DNA of 64,000 nt, from the NCBI GenBank assembly GCA_015548865.1, contig JADMXW010000020.1, forward strand, positions 1 through 64,000. Reading direction: 5' to 3'. How positions within the stretch are numbered: position 1 is the stretch's first letter; every line of letters begins with the position of its first letter. The position numbers and the translations under genes are program-made. Shown one piece after another: positions 25,488-32,001 of this stretch. Below the pieces are notes generated by a model that saw only the letters and a list, made by a program, of their open reading frames with translations, did not search any database and was not told the origin of the DNA. Source of the DNA: Serratia marcescens (lineage in GTDB: Bacteria > Pseudomonadota > Gammaproteobacteria > Enterobacterales > Enterobacteriaceae).

Positions 25488-25907
25488 ATGAATAAAAAGA
25501 GTAGAAACATGGCCTTCGCCAGCAGATTGCAGCAATTGTTGAAAGATTTAGGCTGGTCACAGTCTGAAATGGCTCGTCGTGTCGGTGTGACAGCACAGTC
25601 TGTACAGGCGTGGTGTGGTGGAGTTACCCCCAGAAAAGATAAGCTTGATAAGCTGGCGGAAGTAACGGGGCATCCCGTTCATTGGTTTTTTATCTCTGGA
25701 GATCAGGAAGCCTCAGAAATTTCTTTCTTACCAGGCGTAAGTGGTAAACCAGTGACACCGCAAGAGCAAATCCTTTTACAGCTTTTCAATGAATTACCGG
25801 AAAGCGAAAAAAAGGAATTGATTCATACTCTTGAAGAGAAAAAACAACATTATGACCAGCTATTAAAAGAGCTATTGGAAGTTAAAAGCAAGAAAAATAC
25901 AGGCTGA
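25488..25907 (+). CDS. RacR-like lysogenic repressor
   Basis: 139 residues from ATG 25488 (MNKKSRNMAFASRLQQLLKD). An XRE HTH is at residues ~10-60 (WSQSEMARRVGVTAQSVQAW). The rest is a short acidic/helical tail (ESEKKELIHTLEEKKQHYDQ), suited to oligomerisation. No LexA/CI-type S24 peptidase domain or Ala-Gly cleavage region is present, so RecA-driven autocleavage is not expected. Upstream frame to 25473 lacks a ribosome site. Divergent from ydaS/ydaT as in the Rac immunity region. Confidence 0.85.
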   Translation: MNKKSRNMAFASRLQQLLKDLGWSQSEMARRVGVTAQSVQAWCGGVTPRKDKLDKLAEVTGHPVHWFFISGDQEASEISFLPGVSGKPVTPQEQILLQLFNELPESEKKELIHTLEEKKQHYDQLLKELLEVKSKKNTG

Positions 25908-25917
25908 TGGGGGCGAC

Positions 25918-26391
25918 ATGGGGTGGCTAGCTAATCGTTTCGACAAGTGGGCAGGCAATAAGCAGAATCAAGAAATTAATGACTTTGTTAACAGGCTAAA
26001 AGCCATGGATGGGGCTGAGATTGGGCTCATAGTGGCCACCGCCACTCATGTTCGTCATCTTCTTGAATTGGAAGGTCACATCATGATGGATCCCATTGTG
26101 TATTCTTCGTTGAACCCAGCATTCACCTTCTCTCTGAGCAAGACTGTAATTAGTCTCCAAAAAGAAAATAACTTAGCAATGTCCGCCGCTGTTATAGTCT
26201 GGGTGCACACCTTTCGCGCCGCCAGTAGAAGCGAAATTCGTCAGCAGGGTAGAGACATGTGGAGAGAGCTCGAACGAGGTTTCCCCTACGTCTTTGATGC
26301 AGTGATGGGATTTCATGAACTAACGGGAAATTATCTTGATTACACTGATGCAGAGTCATTCCCTATCGGCCTAACCCCAGATCCCCTATAG
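25918..26391 (+). CDS. Phage protein downstream of repressor, unknown
   Basis: 157 residues, MGWLANRFDKWAGNKQNQEI, with helical segments (IGLIVATATHVRHLLELEGH; FSLSKTVISLQKENNLAMSA; RDMWRELERGFPYVFDAVMG). GGGGGCGAC ribosome site, 10 bp after the repressor stop and followed by a terminator, so it is co-transcribed with the repressor in lysogens. This makes it a candidate lysogenic-conversion or exclusion gene; no family recognised. Confidence 0.75.
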   Translation: MGWLANRFDKWAGNKQNQEINDFVNRLKAMDGAEIGLIVATATHVRHLLELEGHIMMDPIVYSSLNPAFTFSLSKTVISLQKENNLAMSAAVIVWVHTFRAASRSEIRQQGRDMWRELERGFPYVFDAVMGFHELTGNYLDYTDAESFPIGLTPDPL

Positions 26392-26414
26392 CCTTTAAAA
26401 CCGTAAAAATCATG

Positions 26415-26437
26415 CCGGGCAATTGCCCGGTTTTTTT
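26415..26437 (+). terminator. Strong rho-independent terminator
   Basis: CCGGGC-AATT-GCCCGG followed by TTTTTTT; ends the repressor operon, which converges with sieB. Confidence 0.95.
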
Positions 26438-26485
26438 CTGCCCAGCGCCGACTTACAAATATTATTTTAAAATAAGCATTGACCA

Positions 26486-26504
26486 CTACAAATTTTGATT
26501 GTAG
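26486..26504. repeat. Inverted repeat CTACAA-N7-TTGTAG
   Basis: Perfect 6-bp arms in an AT-rich gap between the repressor-operon terminator and the sieB stop. TACAAATATT just upstream resembles the immunity half-site (ATTTGTA). Could be a further repressor site or the loop of a sieB terminator. Confidence 0.45.
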
Positions 26505-26528
26505 ATTTAACTACATCAACAGCACCCC

Positions 26529-27092
26529 TTACTTAGCAGTCGTAAGGCGCTGGTGAAGATCATCAACAAGTTCGATGTAGTCATCACAGACGGTGAACAT
26601 GGCTGATGTGTTTTTTGATGCGACCCTTTGGATTATGCCGAGATTGGCTAGACCCCAAACGGTCGGATCAGAAAGAGGGAGTTCTACCACTCGATTGTTG
26701 CAGAACGCCATCAAGCAGATTTGTTCATCTACTGAGAGATTTTTAAAGGTTTTAATGTCGTGCTGCTTTTTAGCTTCAAGTTGAACGACATGTTTTTCAT
26801 GTTCGAGTTTTTTTATCTTGCGGTAACGCCGCTCAGCCATGACCAGGCTGAAAAAAGAAAAAATGTTTCTCACCAGAGTATTGGCAACGTAGCTAAGGCA
26901 GACAAGAAGTAAGTAGTACATCCCGTAGTTGGGGAATATTTCTGGGTTACGAGTGTTGACCCACTCCTTAGCTGCATCTGGTGTGAAGACGATCATTGCT
27001 ATGAAGATTATAAGCATATGAATCAGCTCTTTAAGCGTTATCCCTCTGAGAAAAAAACTCAGAAGCGCAGATGTCCATTCGGGCATATTCAT
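26529..27092 (-). CDS. sieB: Superinfection exclusion protein B-like
   Basis: 187 residues with two membrane segments near the N-terminus (IHMLIIFIAMIVFTP; YYLLLVCLSYVANTLVRNI), a charged linker (AERRYRKIKKLEHEKHVV) and a cytoplasmic C-terminal domain (NLSVDEQICLMAFCNNRVVE). This is the SieB layout of lambda/P22, which aborts infection by some superinfecting phages. Its leftward orientation, next to the immunity region, also fits. Confidence 0.82.
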   Translation of the reverse strand: MNMPEWTSALLSFFLRGITLKELIHMLIIFIAMIVFTPDAAKEWVNTRNPEIFPNYGMYYLLLVCLSYVANTLVRNIFSFFSLVMAERRYRKIKKLEHEKHVVQLEAKKQHDIKTFKNLSVDEQICLMAFCNNRVVELPLSDPTVWGLANLGIIQRVASKNTSAMFTVCDDYIELVDDLHQRLTTAK

Positions 27093-27217
27093 TACTCACA
27101 ATATTGGTAGGGGTGATGAATATGCTAACAAAGAACTCGCGGTAGGGGTACGGCGGGCAAGTGGCGCGAACTGGCGCTAAACACTCAAAAGCGAATACCA
27201 GTTCACTCTTTCAATGC

Positions 27218-27232
27218 GAGGCAAGACCAATA
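27218..27232 (+). promoter_or_regulatory. Early box without start codon
   Basis: GAGGCAAGACCAATACCAG: the first 14 bases equal the start box but ATG is replaced by ATA. Same variant, including the following CC, at 28396-28410. Confidence 0.6.
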
Positions 27233-27441
27233 CCAGCGCAGTAGTTTGGGTAACAGTTCTGACGGCGGGAAAGACCGCGCCAATACCAGGCAAGGCGGTC
27301 GTAAGTTCTGGGCCAGTTTGGGCAGTAAAGCGACGTCGGATAGCGTAACCGACCTGCAAGTGTTGCTGTGTGTAGTTTCGGCGGTGCGGTGTATTCCCAG
27401 CCAATCCGCCGCTTTTTAAGGATTCATGCGAAATTCAAATT

Positions 27442-27458
27442 TATCACCTTTGGTGATG
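27442..27458. promoter_or_regulatory. Lambda-operator-like 17-bp palindrome
   Basis: TATCACC-TTT-GGTGATG, two 7-bp half-sites around a 3-bp centre; lambda operators have half-site TATCACC and the same 17-bp length. It lies 39 bp before the LRR-like gene. The resident repressor is of a different type. Confidence 0.4.
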
Positions 27459-27496
27459 GATTCGCTCAACCGAAAAAACAGTGCGGAGAATTTTAA

Positions 27497-28309
27497 ATGT
27501 CTAATTTCTTAGAGTTTTTGAAAAAAAATAGCGTTAACCACATCGTGGATAATGATGGTTCAATTTTCGTTGATAATAGCCTGTCTCTACTGCGGCGTAC
27601 TGATATCACCAGCCTGCCGGATAACCTGTCTGTCGGTGGCTCCCTCGACCTGGAAGGCACCGGCATCACCAGCCTGCCGGATAACCTGTCTGTCGGTGGC
27701 TACCTCGACCTGGAAGGCACCGGCATCACCAGCCTGCCGGATAACCTGTCTGTCGGTGGCTACCTCGACCTGGAAGGCACCGGCATCACCAGCCTGCCGG
27801 ATAACCTGTCTGTCGGTGGCTACCTCGACCTGAGAGGCACCGGCATCACCAGCCTGCCGGATAACCTGTCTGTCGGTGGCTACCTCGACCTGGAAGGCAC
27901 CGGCATCACCAGCCTGCCGGATAACCTGTCTGTCGGTGGCTACCTCGACCTGGAAGGCACCGGCATCAACAGCCTGCCGGATAACCTGTCTGTCGGTGGC
28001 TACCTCGACCTGAGAGGCACCGGCATCACCAGCCTGCCGGAAGGATTGACCTGCGACTCGCTTTATCTCGATCCGCAGCACTTTGATAACGTCGCCTATC
28101 GCGAGAATTGCGGTAATTCAAGCCGTACCATTTTCGCCGCCTGGGTGCAGGGTAATTTCCGGATCGCTGCTGGCTGTTTCTGGAACACGCTTGACGCATT
28201 TGAATCTGCCGTTGATGAAAGTTACTCCGGTTATGCGGCTGAAACATACAAGCAGGCTGCGCGTGATTGTGTTGCTGAGCTGACGGTGAAACTCAACCAG
28301 GCGCAATAA
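27497..28309 (+). CDS. Tandem 20-residue LRR-like repeat protein
   Basis: 270 residues. N-terminal cap (MSNFLEFLKKNSVNHIVDND), then about seven copies of a 20-residue unit SLPDNLSVGGYLDLEGTGIT (residues ~35-182), and a C-terminal domain (YRENCGNSSRTIFAAWVQGN; AAETYKQAARDCVAELTVKL). The Leu-rich pattern is that of short bacterial leucine-rich repeats. Units differ by only one or two codons (LEG/LRG, IT/IN), and are exactly 60 bp. First gene of the rightward early operon. Function unknown; a protein-binding scaffold is likely. Confidence 0.82.
   Translation: MSNFLEFLKKNSVNHIVDNDGSIFVDNSLSLLRRTDITSLPDNLSVGGSLDLEGTGITSLPDNLSVGGYLDLEGTGITSLPDNLSVGGYLDLEGTGITSLPDNLSVGGYLDLRGTGITSLPDNLSVGGYLDLEGTGITSLPDNLSVGGYLDLEGTGINSLPDNLSVGGYLDLRGTGITSLPEGLTCDSLYLDPQHFDNVAYRENCGNSSRTIFAAWVQGNFRIAAGCFWNTLDAFESAVDESYSGYAAETYKQAARDCVAELTVKLNQAQ
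27599..28042 (+). repeat. 60-bp in-frame tandem repeat array (about 7.4 units)
   Basis: Near-identical 60-bp units with start-to-start spacing of exactly 60; a handful of substitutions only (TCC/TAC, GAA/AGA, ACC/AAC). Copy-number change would keep the frame. The identity exceeds that needed for protein function, indicating recent expansion or recombination. Confidence 0.95.
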
Positions 28310-28315
28310 CGCAAA

Positions 28316-28333
28316 AACCCGCCGAAGCGGGTT
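28316..28333. terminator. Hairpin after LRR gene
   Basis: AACCCGC-CGAA-GCGGGTT. On the plus side there is no T-run, on the minus side it is followed by TTTTT minus one base; an attenuator for the early operon or a terminator of leftward transcripts. Confidence 0.5.
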
Positions 28334-28338
28334 AGTAC

Positions 28339-28358
28339 GCCCGGTTCTCCGACCAAAG
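28339..28358 (+). repeat. Late-element relative in early leader
   Basis: GCCCGGTTCTCCGACCAAAG, a diverged form of the element found in late leaders, here on the sense strand of the rightward early operon. Confidence 0.45.
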
Positions 28359-28369
28359 ATCACCGGGAT

Positions 28370-28395
28370 GTAAGAGAGGGACCAACCTCCCTTAC
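28370..28395 (+). promoter_or_regulatory. RNA hairpin presenting GACCAA in its loop
   Basis: GTAAGAGAGG-GACCAA-CCTCCCTTAC: a 10-bp stem with one mismatch. It touches the early box at 28396. The loop sequence is the exact complement of the UUGGUC loop in the antirepressor leader (4161-4176), so a loop-loop contact is possible. Confidence 0.6.
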
Positions 28396-28410
28396 GAGGC
28401 AAGACCAATA
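28396..28410 (+). promoter_or_regulatory. Early box without start codon
   Basis: GAGGCAAGACCAATACC, directly after the hairpin at 28370-28395 and 46 bp upstream of the next ATG. Confidence 0.6.
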
Positions 28411-28419
28411 CCAACCTAA

Positions 28420-28435
28420 GCCGATACTGATCGGC
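28420..28435. repeat. Palindrome GCCGAT-ACTG-ATCGGC
   Basis: Perfect 6-bp arms, 20 bp upstream of the gene at 28456; operator or hairpin near the ribosome site. Confidence 0.45.
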
Positions 28436-28455
28436 GTGATTATACGAGGATCGCT

Positions 28456-28761
28456 ATGAAAGCGCCAGAAATCACCGTGAAGTTATATATCCATTTCAAC
28501 ACCCATTTAGAAAAAGTCGAAGCTGTAGCGTGTGACATGTCACACCTTCAAGGCTGGATCCTTTTGGGTACCCACGATGTAACCATTCCCGTTCCGCCAC
28601 ACACCCCTATCGATCTGATTGACCGCCAGATTGAATCACTCAAAAACCAGCAATCCAACGTGTTGGCCGACTCACTGGCGAAAGACCGGGATATTGAAAA
28701 AGAAATCCAGCGCCTGCTGTCCATCAAGGAAGGCGCTAACTCTGACCATCTGAATAACTGA
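28456..28761 (+). CDS. Early phage protein, unknown
   Basis: 101 residues: MKAPEITVKLYIHFNTHLEK, GWILLGTHDVTIPVPPHTPI, then a helical tail (DRQIESLKNQQSNVLADSLA, KDRDIEKEIQRLLSIKEG). GAGGATCGCT precedes the ATG. Looks like a small adaptor-type phage protein; not recognised. Confidence 0.72.
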   Translation: MKAPEITVKLYIHFNTHLEKVEAVACDMSHLQGWILLGTHDVTIPVPPHTPIDLIDRQIESLKNQQSNVLADSLAKDRDIEKEIQRLLSIKEGANSDHLNN

Positions 28762-28774
28762 GGTAAGACCAATG
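28760..28774 (+). promoter_or_regulatory. Early-gene start box
   Basis: GAGGTAAGACCAATG, one mismatch to the perfect box, includes the start codon of the recombination gene. Confidence 0.75.
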
Positions 28775-30889
28775 CCAATTTTTATCTTGTTGTACACGCC
28801 CAAAAAAGGGGCGCAGAAAAACGGCGCTGTGCCGCTGGCTATTGCGCTGGAAGCCAAAAATAAAAAGCTGGCTGAAATGGCTGCAACTATGAAACTGGAA
28901 GAAGAATTTCCCGGTGCCAGCGATAACTTTTTCAAACCTGAAATCACCGAGGATGCTGTGGGATCGCCCCGCCCACCCGTTGGTGTGTTTGATGAGAAAT
29001 TTCCGCAAGAAAACGATCTGGTGGGTGGCTTCTGGCATCGCAAAGAAGCGCAGACGCAAACCAACCCTACTGACCTCGTTGATTTCCCCACGCTGGCATT
29101 AAACGAAAAAGCCGCTGCGCTGGTACTTTACGGGCAATATGAAATTAACGAGCACGAACACTCGATGATTTGTGATTTCCTTGCCGACGACGATCAGGAT
29201 CCTGATTCAGCCACCATCATTGATGCTATGTCACAAAATCAGGCGCTGGCGCAGATGTACCCGCAATCATTGCTAGAACTGGTACAGGCCATACACAAAC
29301 AATTCCCCGCGCCGTCAGAATCCCCGCTGCGCGTCATTAAGTTCGTAAATGATTGGGTGGGCAAACCATCCGATCGCCCACAGCAAACCGCCGTTGATAA
29401 CGCGCCGGCCGCCAATGATTCACCGTCAGATATAGCAGGATTAGGCCATGAGCGCACGTATCCGCACACCTACCGCACGTTAAACCGTGAGGTTGCTATA
29501 GCGTTGGCGAATGACATTGAAGATCCATGCTCGATAACCAAGGAGCAAATGGATAAAGCCGACAAGCTGATTCAGGTGAATGATGAAGCCTATAAGCGCT
29601 GGTCTACCCAATTAAGCATTGTCGAAAAAGTGCTGACCATTCCGCGCCCGGTTATTTTCGCCCTGATCGCGGAAGCTAAAAAGCACCCTGCTCTTGCTAC
29701 CGATCCAAACGGTCGCAAGCGTTTTGTTGATGAGTTTCTCACAGCATGGCGCGCCACCCAGCCGGAACCAGAGACACCAGCACAGGAAGCCAATAGTGTG
29801 CAGGTCAGCAATCTGGGTGAAGGCCGTTTCTCCGTTGATGGTCTGGTCGGTTCTGCCCCCTCAAATCAGGGAGAAAAAACGGAAGTGCACGAAGCAGCTA
29901 CGGCAGAGACTACCGCGCAGCAGGCAAAAGAAACCCTCGATAAAATGGGCTTTGGCGTATACGCCACCGAACCCGAAACACCAGCACCAGCACCAGCACC
30001 AGCACCAGCAGATGATTTTCAGTCCCGCGCTGCGGCTGTTGAATCAGAAATTGCAGAGAAGCCCGTTACCGAGCAAGAGAATCTCAGCATCTGGAAGCGC
30101 GTACAGCGTACCGATCCACGCTATACCAAACCGCTGACGGGTACCGGCTTTGACGGTACCAGCATCAACAGCGAATACATGATCATGCGGGCTACCGAAA
30201 TCTTTGGCCCGGTTGGTAGCGGCTGGGGCTATCGCGTTCTGGAAGAGAAAATGATCCCCGGTGCGCCACTGAGTGAAGCGCTTTATGACGACAACAAAAA
30301 ATTCATCGGCACAAAACTACTGCGTGATTCTGACGGATCGCTTATCAGTGAATTGAATCATTCACTGAAAATCGCCTTTTGGTACCTCAACGATGAAAGC
30401 GAGCGTTCAGAGATCGAGGCTTACGGTGCCACACCGTACATGTACAAATCCACTAAAGGGATTAAAACCGACTCAGAAGTCATCAAGAAAAGCCTTACTG
30501 ACGCCATTAAAAAGGCACTCTCTCTGCTTGGCTTCAGTGCCGATGTGTGGCTTGGCATGCACGATAACCCGGAATACGTGGCCGAAAACGCGATCGAATT
30601 CCAAATCAAAAATGCCAGCGATAAAGCCGAGGACACCGTGCGGCTGCGTACTGAACTGGATGAAAAACTCACCAAGAACGCGGCCACGCTGGAAGGCGCT
30701 GTCAGCGTCAACGAGGTTAATAAAGTATTCGGTACCGTCGCCCGCGAACTGGAAGTACACCGCAAGAGCGCGGAGGCCAAAGGCGACACCGAATATACCA
30801 AATATCTGGCCGGGCGTTTGCGTCGCCTGAACCAGCTCAAAGATGAGCGCGTTGCAGCGCTTAAAGCCAACGAAGGAGAAACAGCATGA
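28772..30889 (+). CDS. Recombination protein: RecE-N-like region fused to annealing-type C-terminal domain
   Basis: 705 residues in two parts. The N-terminal ~340 residues (starting MPIFILLYTPKKGAQKNGAV) resemble the non-catalytic N-terminal region of RecE/exonuclease VIII (small beta start, TLALNEKAAALVLYGQYEIN, then HTYRTLNREVAIALANDIED). A Pro/Ala linker follows (PAPAPAPAPA, ~408). The C-terminal ~270 residues (LSIWKRVQRTDPRYTKPLTG, EYMIMRATEIFGPVGSGWGY, VIKKSLTDAIKKALSLLGFS) look like a Rad52/SSAP-type single-strand annealing protein. No RecB-type nuclease motif seen. Probably the phage annealing recombinase. Confidence 0.7.
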   Translation: MPIFILLYTPKKGAQKNGAVPLAIALEAKNKKLAEMAATMKLEEEFPGASDNFFKPEITEDAVGSPRPPVGVFDEKFPQENDLVGGFWHRKEAQTQTNPTDLVDFPTLALNEKAAALVLYGQYEINEHEHSMICDFLADDDQDPDSATIIDAMSQNQALAQMYPQSLLELVQAIHKQFPAPSESPLRVIKFVNDWVGKPSDRPQQTAVDNAPAANDSPSDIAGLGHERTYPHTYRTLNREVAIALANDIEDPCSITKEQMDKADKLIQVNDEAYKRWSTQLSIVEKVLTIPRPVIFALIAEAKKHPALATDPNGRKRFVDEFLTAWRATQPEPETPAQEANSVQVSNLGEGRFSVDGLVGSAPSNQGEKTEVHEAATAETTAQQAKETLDKMGFGVYATEPETPAPAPAPAPADDFQSRAAAVESEIAEKPVTEQENLSIWKRVQRTDPRYTKPLTGTGFDGTSINSEYMIMRATEIFGPVGSGWGYRVLEEKMIPGAPLSEALYDDNKKFIGTKLLRDSDGSLISELNHSLKIAFWYLNDESERSEIEAYGATPYMYKSTKGIKTDSEVIKKSLTDAIKKALSLLGFSADVWLGMHDNPEYVAENAIEFQIKNASDKAEDTVRLRTELDEKLTKNAATLEGAVSVNEVNKVFGTVARELEVHRKSAEAKGDTEYTKYLAGRLRRLNQLKDERVAALKANEGETA

Positions 30890-31386
30890 CCACAACCGCT
30901 ATTGCACTTGCAAATGATATGCAGAAGCTCCAGCAGCTTCTGGAAACCTCCGACGACATTACGCCGGAAATGATCGCCGATACCATGGAAGGTATCGAAA
31001 TGGCGCTTGCGGATAAACTGGATGCGGCCTATATCCACGTCCGTAACCTCGACGGGCTTGCAAAGACCTGTGACGAGGAAGCCAAGCGTCTGGCTGAGCG
31101 TAAAAAATCGTTTGAGAACCGCGCCAAGTCTATCAAGCAGTACGTTTTAAACTGCATGCTCACTGCCGGTCTGGACAAGCTCAAAACCACCACCAACACC
31201 TTTACCGCGCGCAAAGGTGTAGCCAGCGTCATTATCGATAATGAAGCGCTTTTGCCCGATGAAATGGTGGCTGTTCAGACGCTGATTGCACCGGACAAAA
31301 AAGCCATCAAGGAGGCTATTGAAAACGGTGTTGATATCCCCGGCGCGCACATTGAAATCGGGGCGCGATCGCTGCAAGTCCGTTAA
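30886..31386 (+). CDS. Siphovirus Gp157-family protein
   Basis: 166 residues, helical start with EMIADTMEGIEMALADKLDA and DEEAKRLAERKKSFENRAKS then VLNCMLTAGLDKLKTTTNTF and TARKGVASVIIDNEALLPDE; this is the Gp157 family pattern (coiled coil followed by a small beta domain). Overlaps the recombinase stop by ATGA, so it is coupled to it. Members lie in recombination/early modules; activity unproven. Confidence 0.85.
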   Translation: MTTTAIALANDMQKLQQLLETSDDITPEMIADTMEGIEMALADKLDAAYIHVRNLDGLAKTCDEEAKRLAERKKSFENRAKSIKQYVLNCMLTAGLDKLKTTTNTFTARKGVASVIIDNEALLPDEMVAVQTLIAPDKKAIKEAIENGVDIPGAHIEIGARSLQVR

Positions 31387-31389
31387 CGC

Positions 31390-31404
31390 GAGGCAAGACC
31401 AATG
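31390..31404 (+). promoter_or_regulatory. Early-gene start box (perfect)
   Basis: GAGGCAAGACCAATG including the start codon of the CsrA-like ORF. Confidence 0.8.
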
Positions 31405-31581
31405 CTACGAATCTTTGCCCAACGTGGCGATACGATCCACATCGTATTTCCTGACGGGTCGAATGGAATGATCGGGGTGACCGCCCGGTGTTATTTAGAG
31501 TTCAATTTTCCCCAGACAGTGCGAATTACGCGTGAAAAAAGGAAGTCCGCCGAGTTGATTATTAATAATCAGAAATCATAA
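31402..31581 (+). CDS. Small CsrA-like protein (divergent)
   Basis: 59 residues, missed by common length cut-offs. Reads MLRIFAQRGDTIHIVF at the start and FNFPQTVRITREKRKSAELI near the end. Compared with CsrA, the ML-, the G-D/E-T at residues 9-11, and the NxPxxVxIxRE segment with the key Arg are conserved in order and spacing; the middle is different. CsrA-family proteins bind GGA-containing leaders and control translation. The start codon lies in a perfect early box. The family call is from eye comparison only. Confidence 0.5.
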   Translation: MLRIFAQRGDTIHIVFPDGSNGMIGVTARCYLEFNFPQTVRITREKRKSAELIINNQKS

Positions 31582-31620
31582 CCCCGCCAAAATAACATGG
31601 TGGCCTTTACGGAGGTCACC

Positions 31621-31827
31621 ATGCAGCGATGGAAACCGGGCGAATGCCTGTTATCAGAATTTGACATCAAGATCGGACGGCTAGCCGCCAGCGTGAGGAA
31701 GAAAACGCTCACGCAGCAGGAAATAGACCAAGCCTGCGCGCTTGCCGATTCCATTATTAACAACCTGAGGCAAGACCATGAGCGACCTGTTAAGCGACGA
31801 CGAATTAATAGAACTGACGGGCTATAA
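31621..31827 (+). CDS. Small phage protein, unknown
   Basis: 68 residues from ATG 31621 (GGAGGTCACC upstream): MQRWKPGECLLSEFDIKIGR then VRKKTLTQQEIDQACALADS and a basic end (ERPVKRRRINRTDG). Its last 50 nt overlap the DUF4224 gene. Compact, helical, possibly DNA-binding; a recombination directionality factor would be expected near here. Confidence 0.6.
   Translation: MQRWKPGECLLSEFDIKIGRLAASVRKKTLTQQEIDQACALADSIINNLRQDHERPVKRRRINRTDGL
31767..31780 (+). promoter_or_regulatory. Early-gene start box (one base shorter)
   Basis: GAGGCAAGACCATG: same box with AAT shortened to AT, including the DUF4224 start codon. Confidence 0.75.
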
Positions 31828-31999
31828 GTACCCGTCCAAACAATGCGAGGCATTAGCAAGAGCGGGGATCTCATTTATCACACGCAGGGATGGCCGACCC
31901 AGCGTTACCTGGTCAGCACTCAATGCCACGTTGTCAGGCGTTAGCGTAAAAGCAGTACCAGACGAACACCCAGAACATCCCAATTTTGACGCGATGTAA
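31778..31999 (+). CDS. DUF4224 protein next to integrase
   Basis: 73 residues: MSDLLSDDELIELTGYKYPS, KQCEALARAGISFITRRDGR, PSVTWSALNATLSG. This is the DUF4224 pattern, a small wing-type protein regularly placed before phage integrases. It may act as excisionase or integrase accessory. 2 bp before the integrase start. Confidence 0.85.
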   Translation: MSDLLSDDELIELTGYKYPSKQCEALARAGISFITRRDGRPSVTWSALNATLSGVSVKAVPDEHPEHPNFDAM

Positions 32000-32001
32000 T
32001 T

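Larger units (their letters stand above)
27093..27496. other. Early rightward leader region without genes
   Basis: 404 bp between sieB and the LRR gene, with no convincing gene. It contains an early box not attached to a start codon (27218-27232), a hairpin GACCGC...GCGGTC (27273-27300), and a 17-bp lambda-operator-like palindrome (27442-27458). Probably holds the rightward early promoter and a structured leader; I could not fix -35/-10 elements with confidence. Confidence 0.5.

Noticed and set aside
27177..27404. 75-residue minus-strand ORF in the early leader
   Set aside because: Overlaps the hairpin and box elements, no ribosome site, Thr/Gln-rich composition without fold features.
27599..28042. 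CRISPR-like array
   Set aside because: Units are contiguous 60-bp coding repeats with no unique spacers.
27587..28081. Minus-strand open frame through the LRR repeat (and a third one in the +2 frame)
   Set aside because: Caused by the repeat: a 60-bp unit with no stop in other frames extends all frames. No ribosome site and no sense protein pattern.
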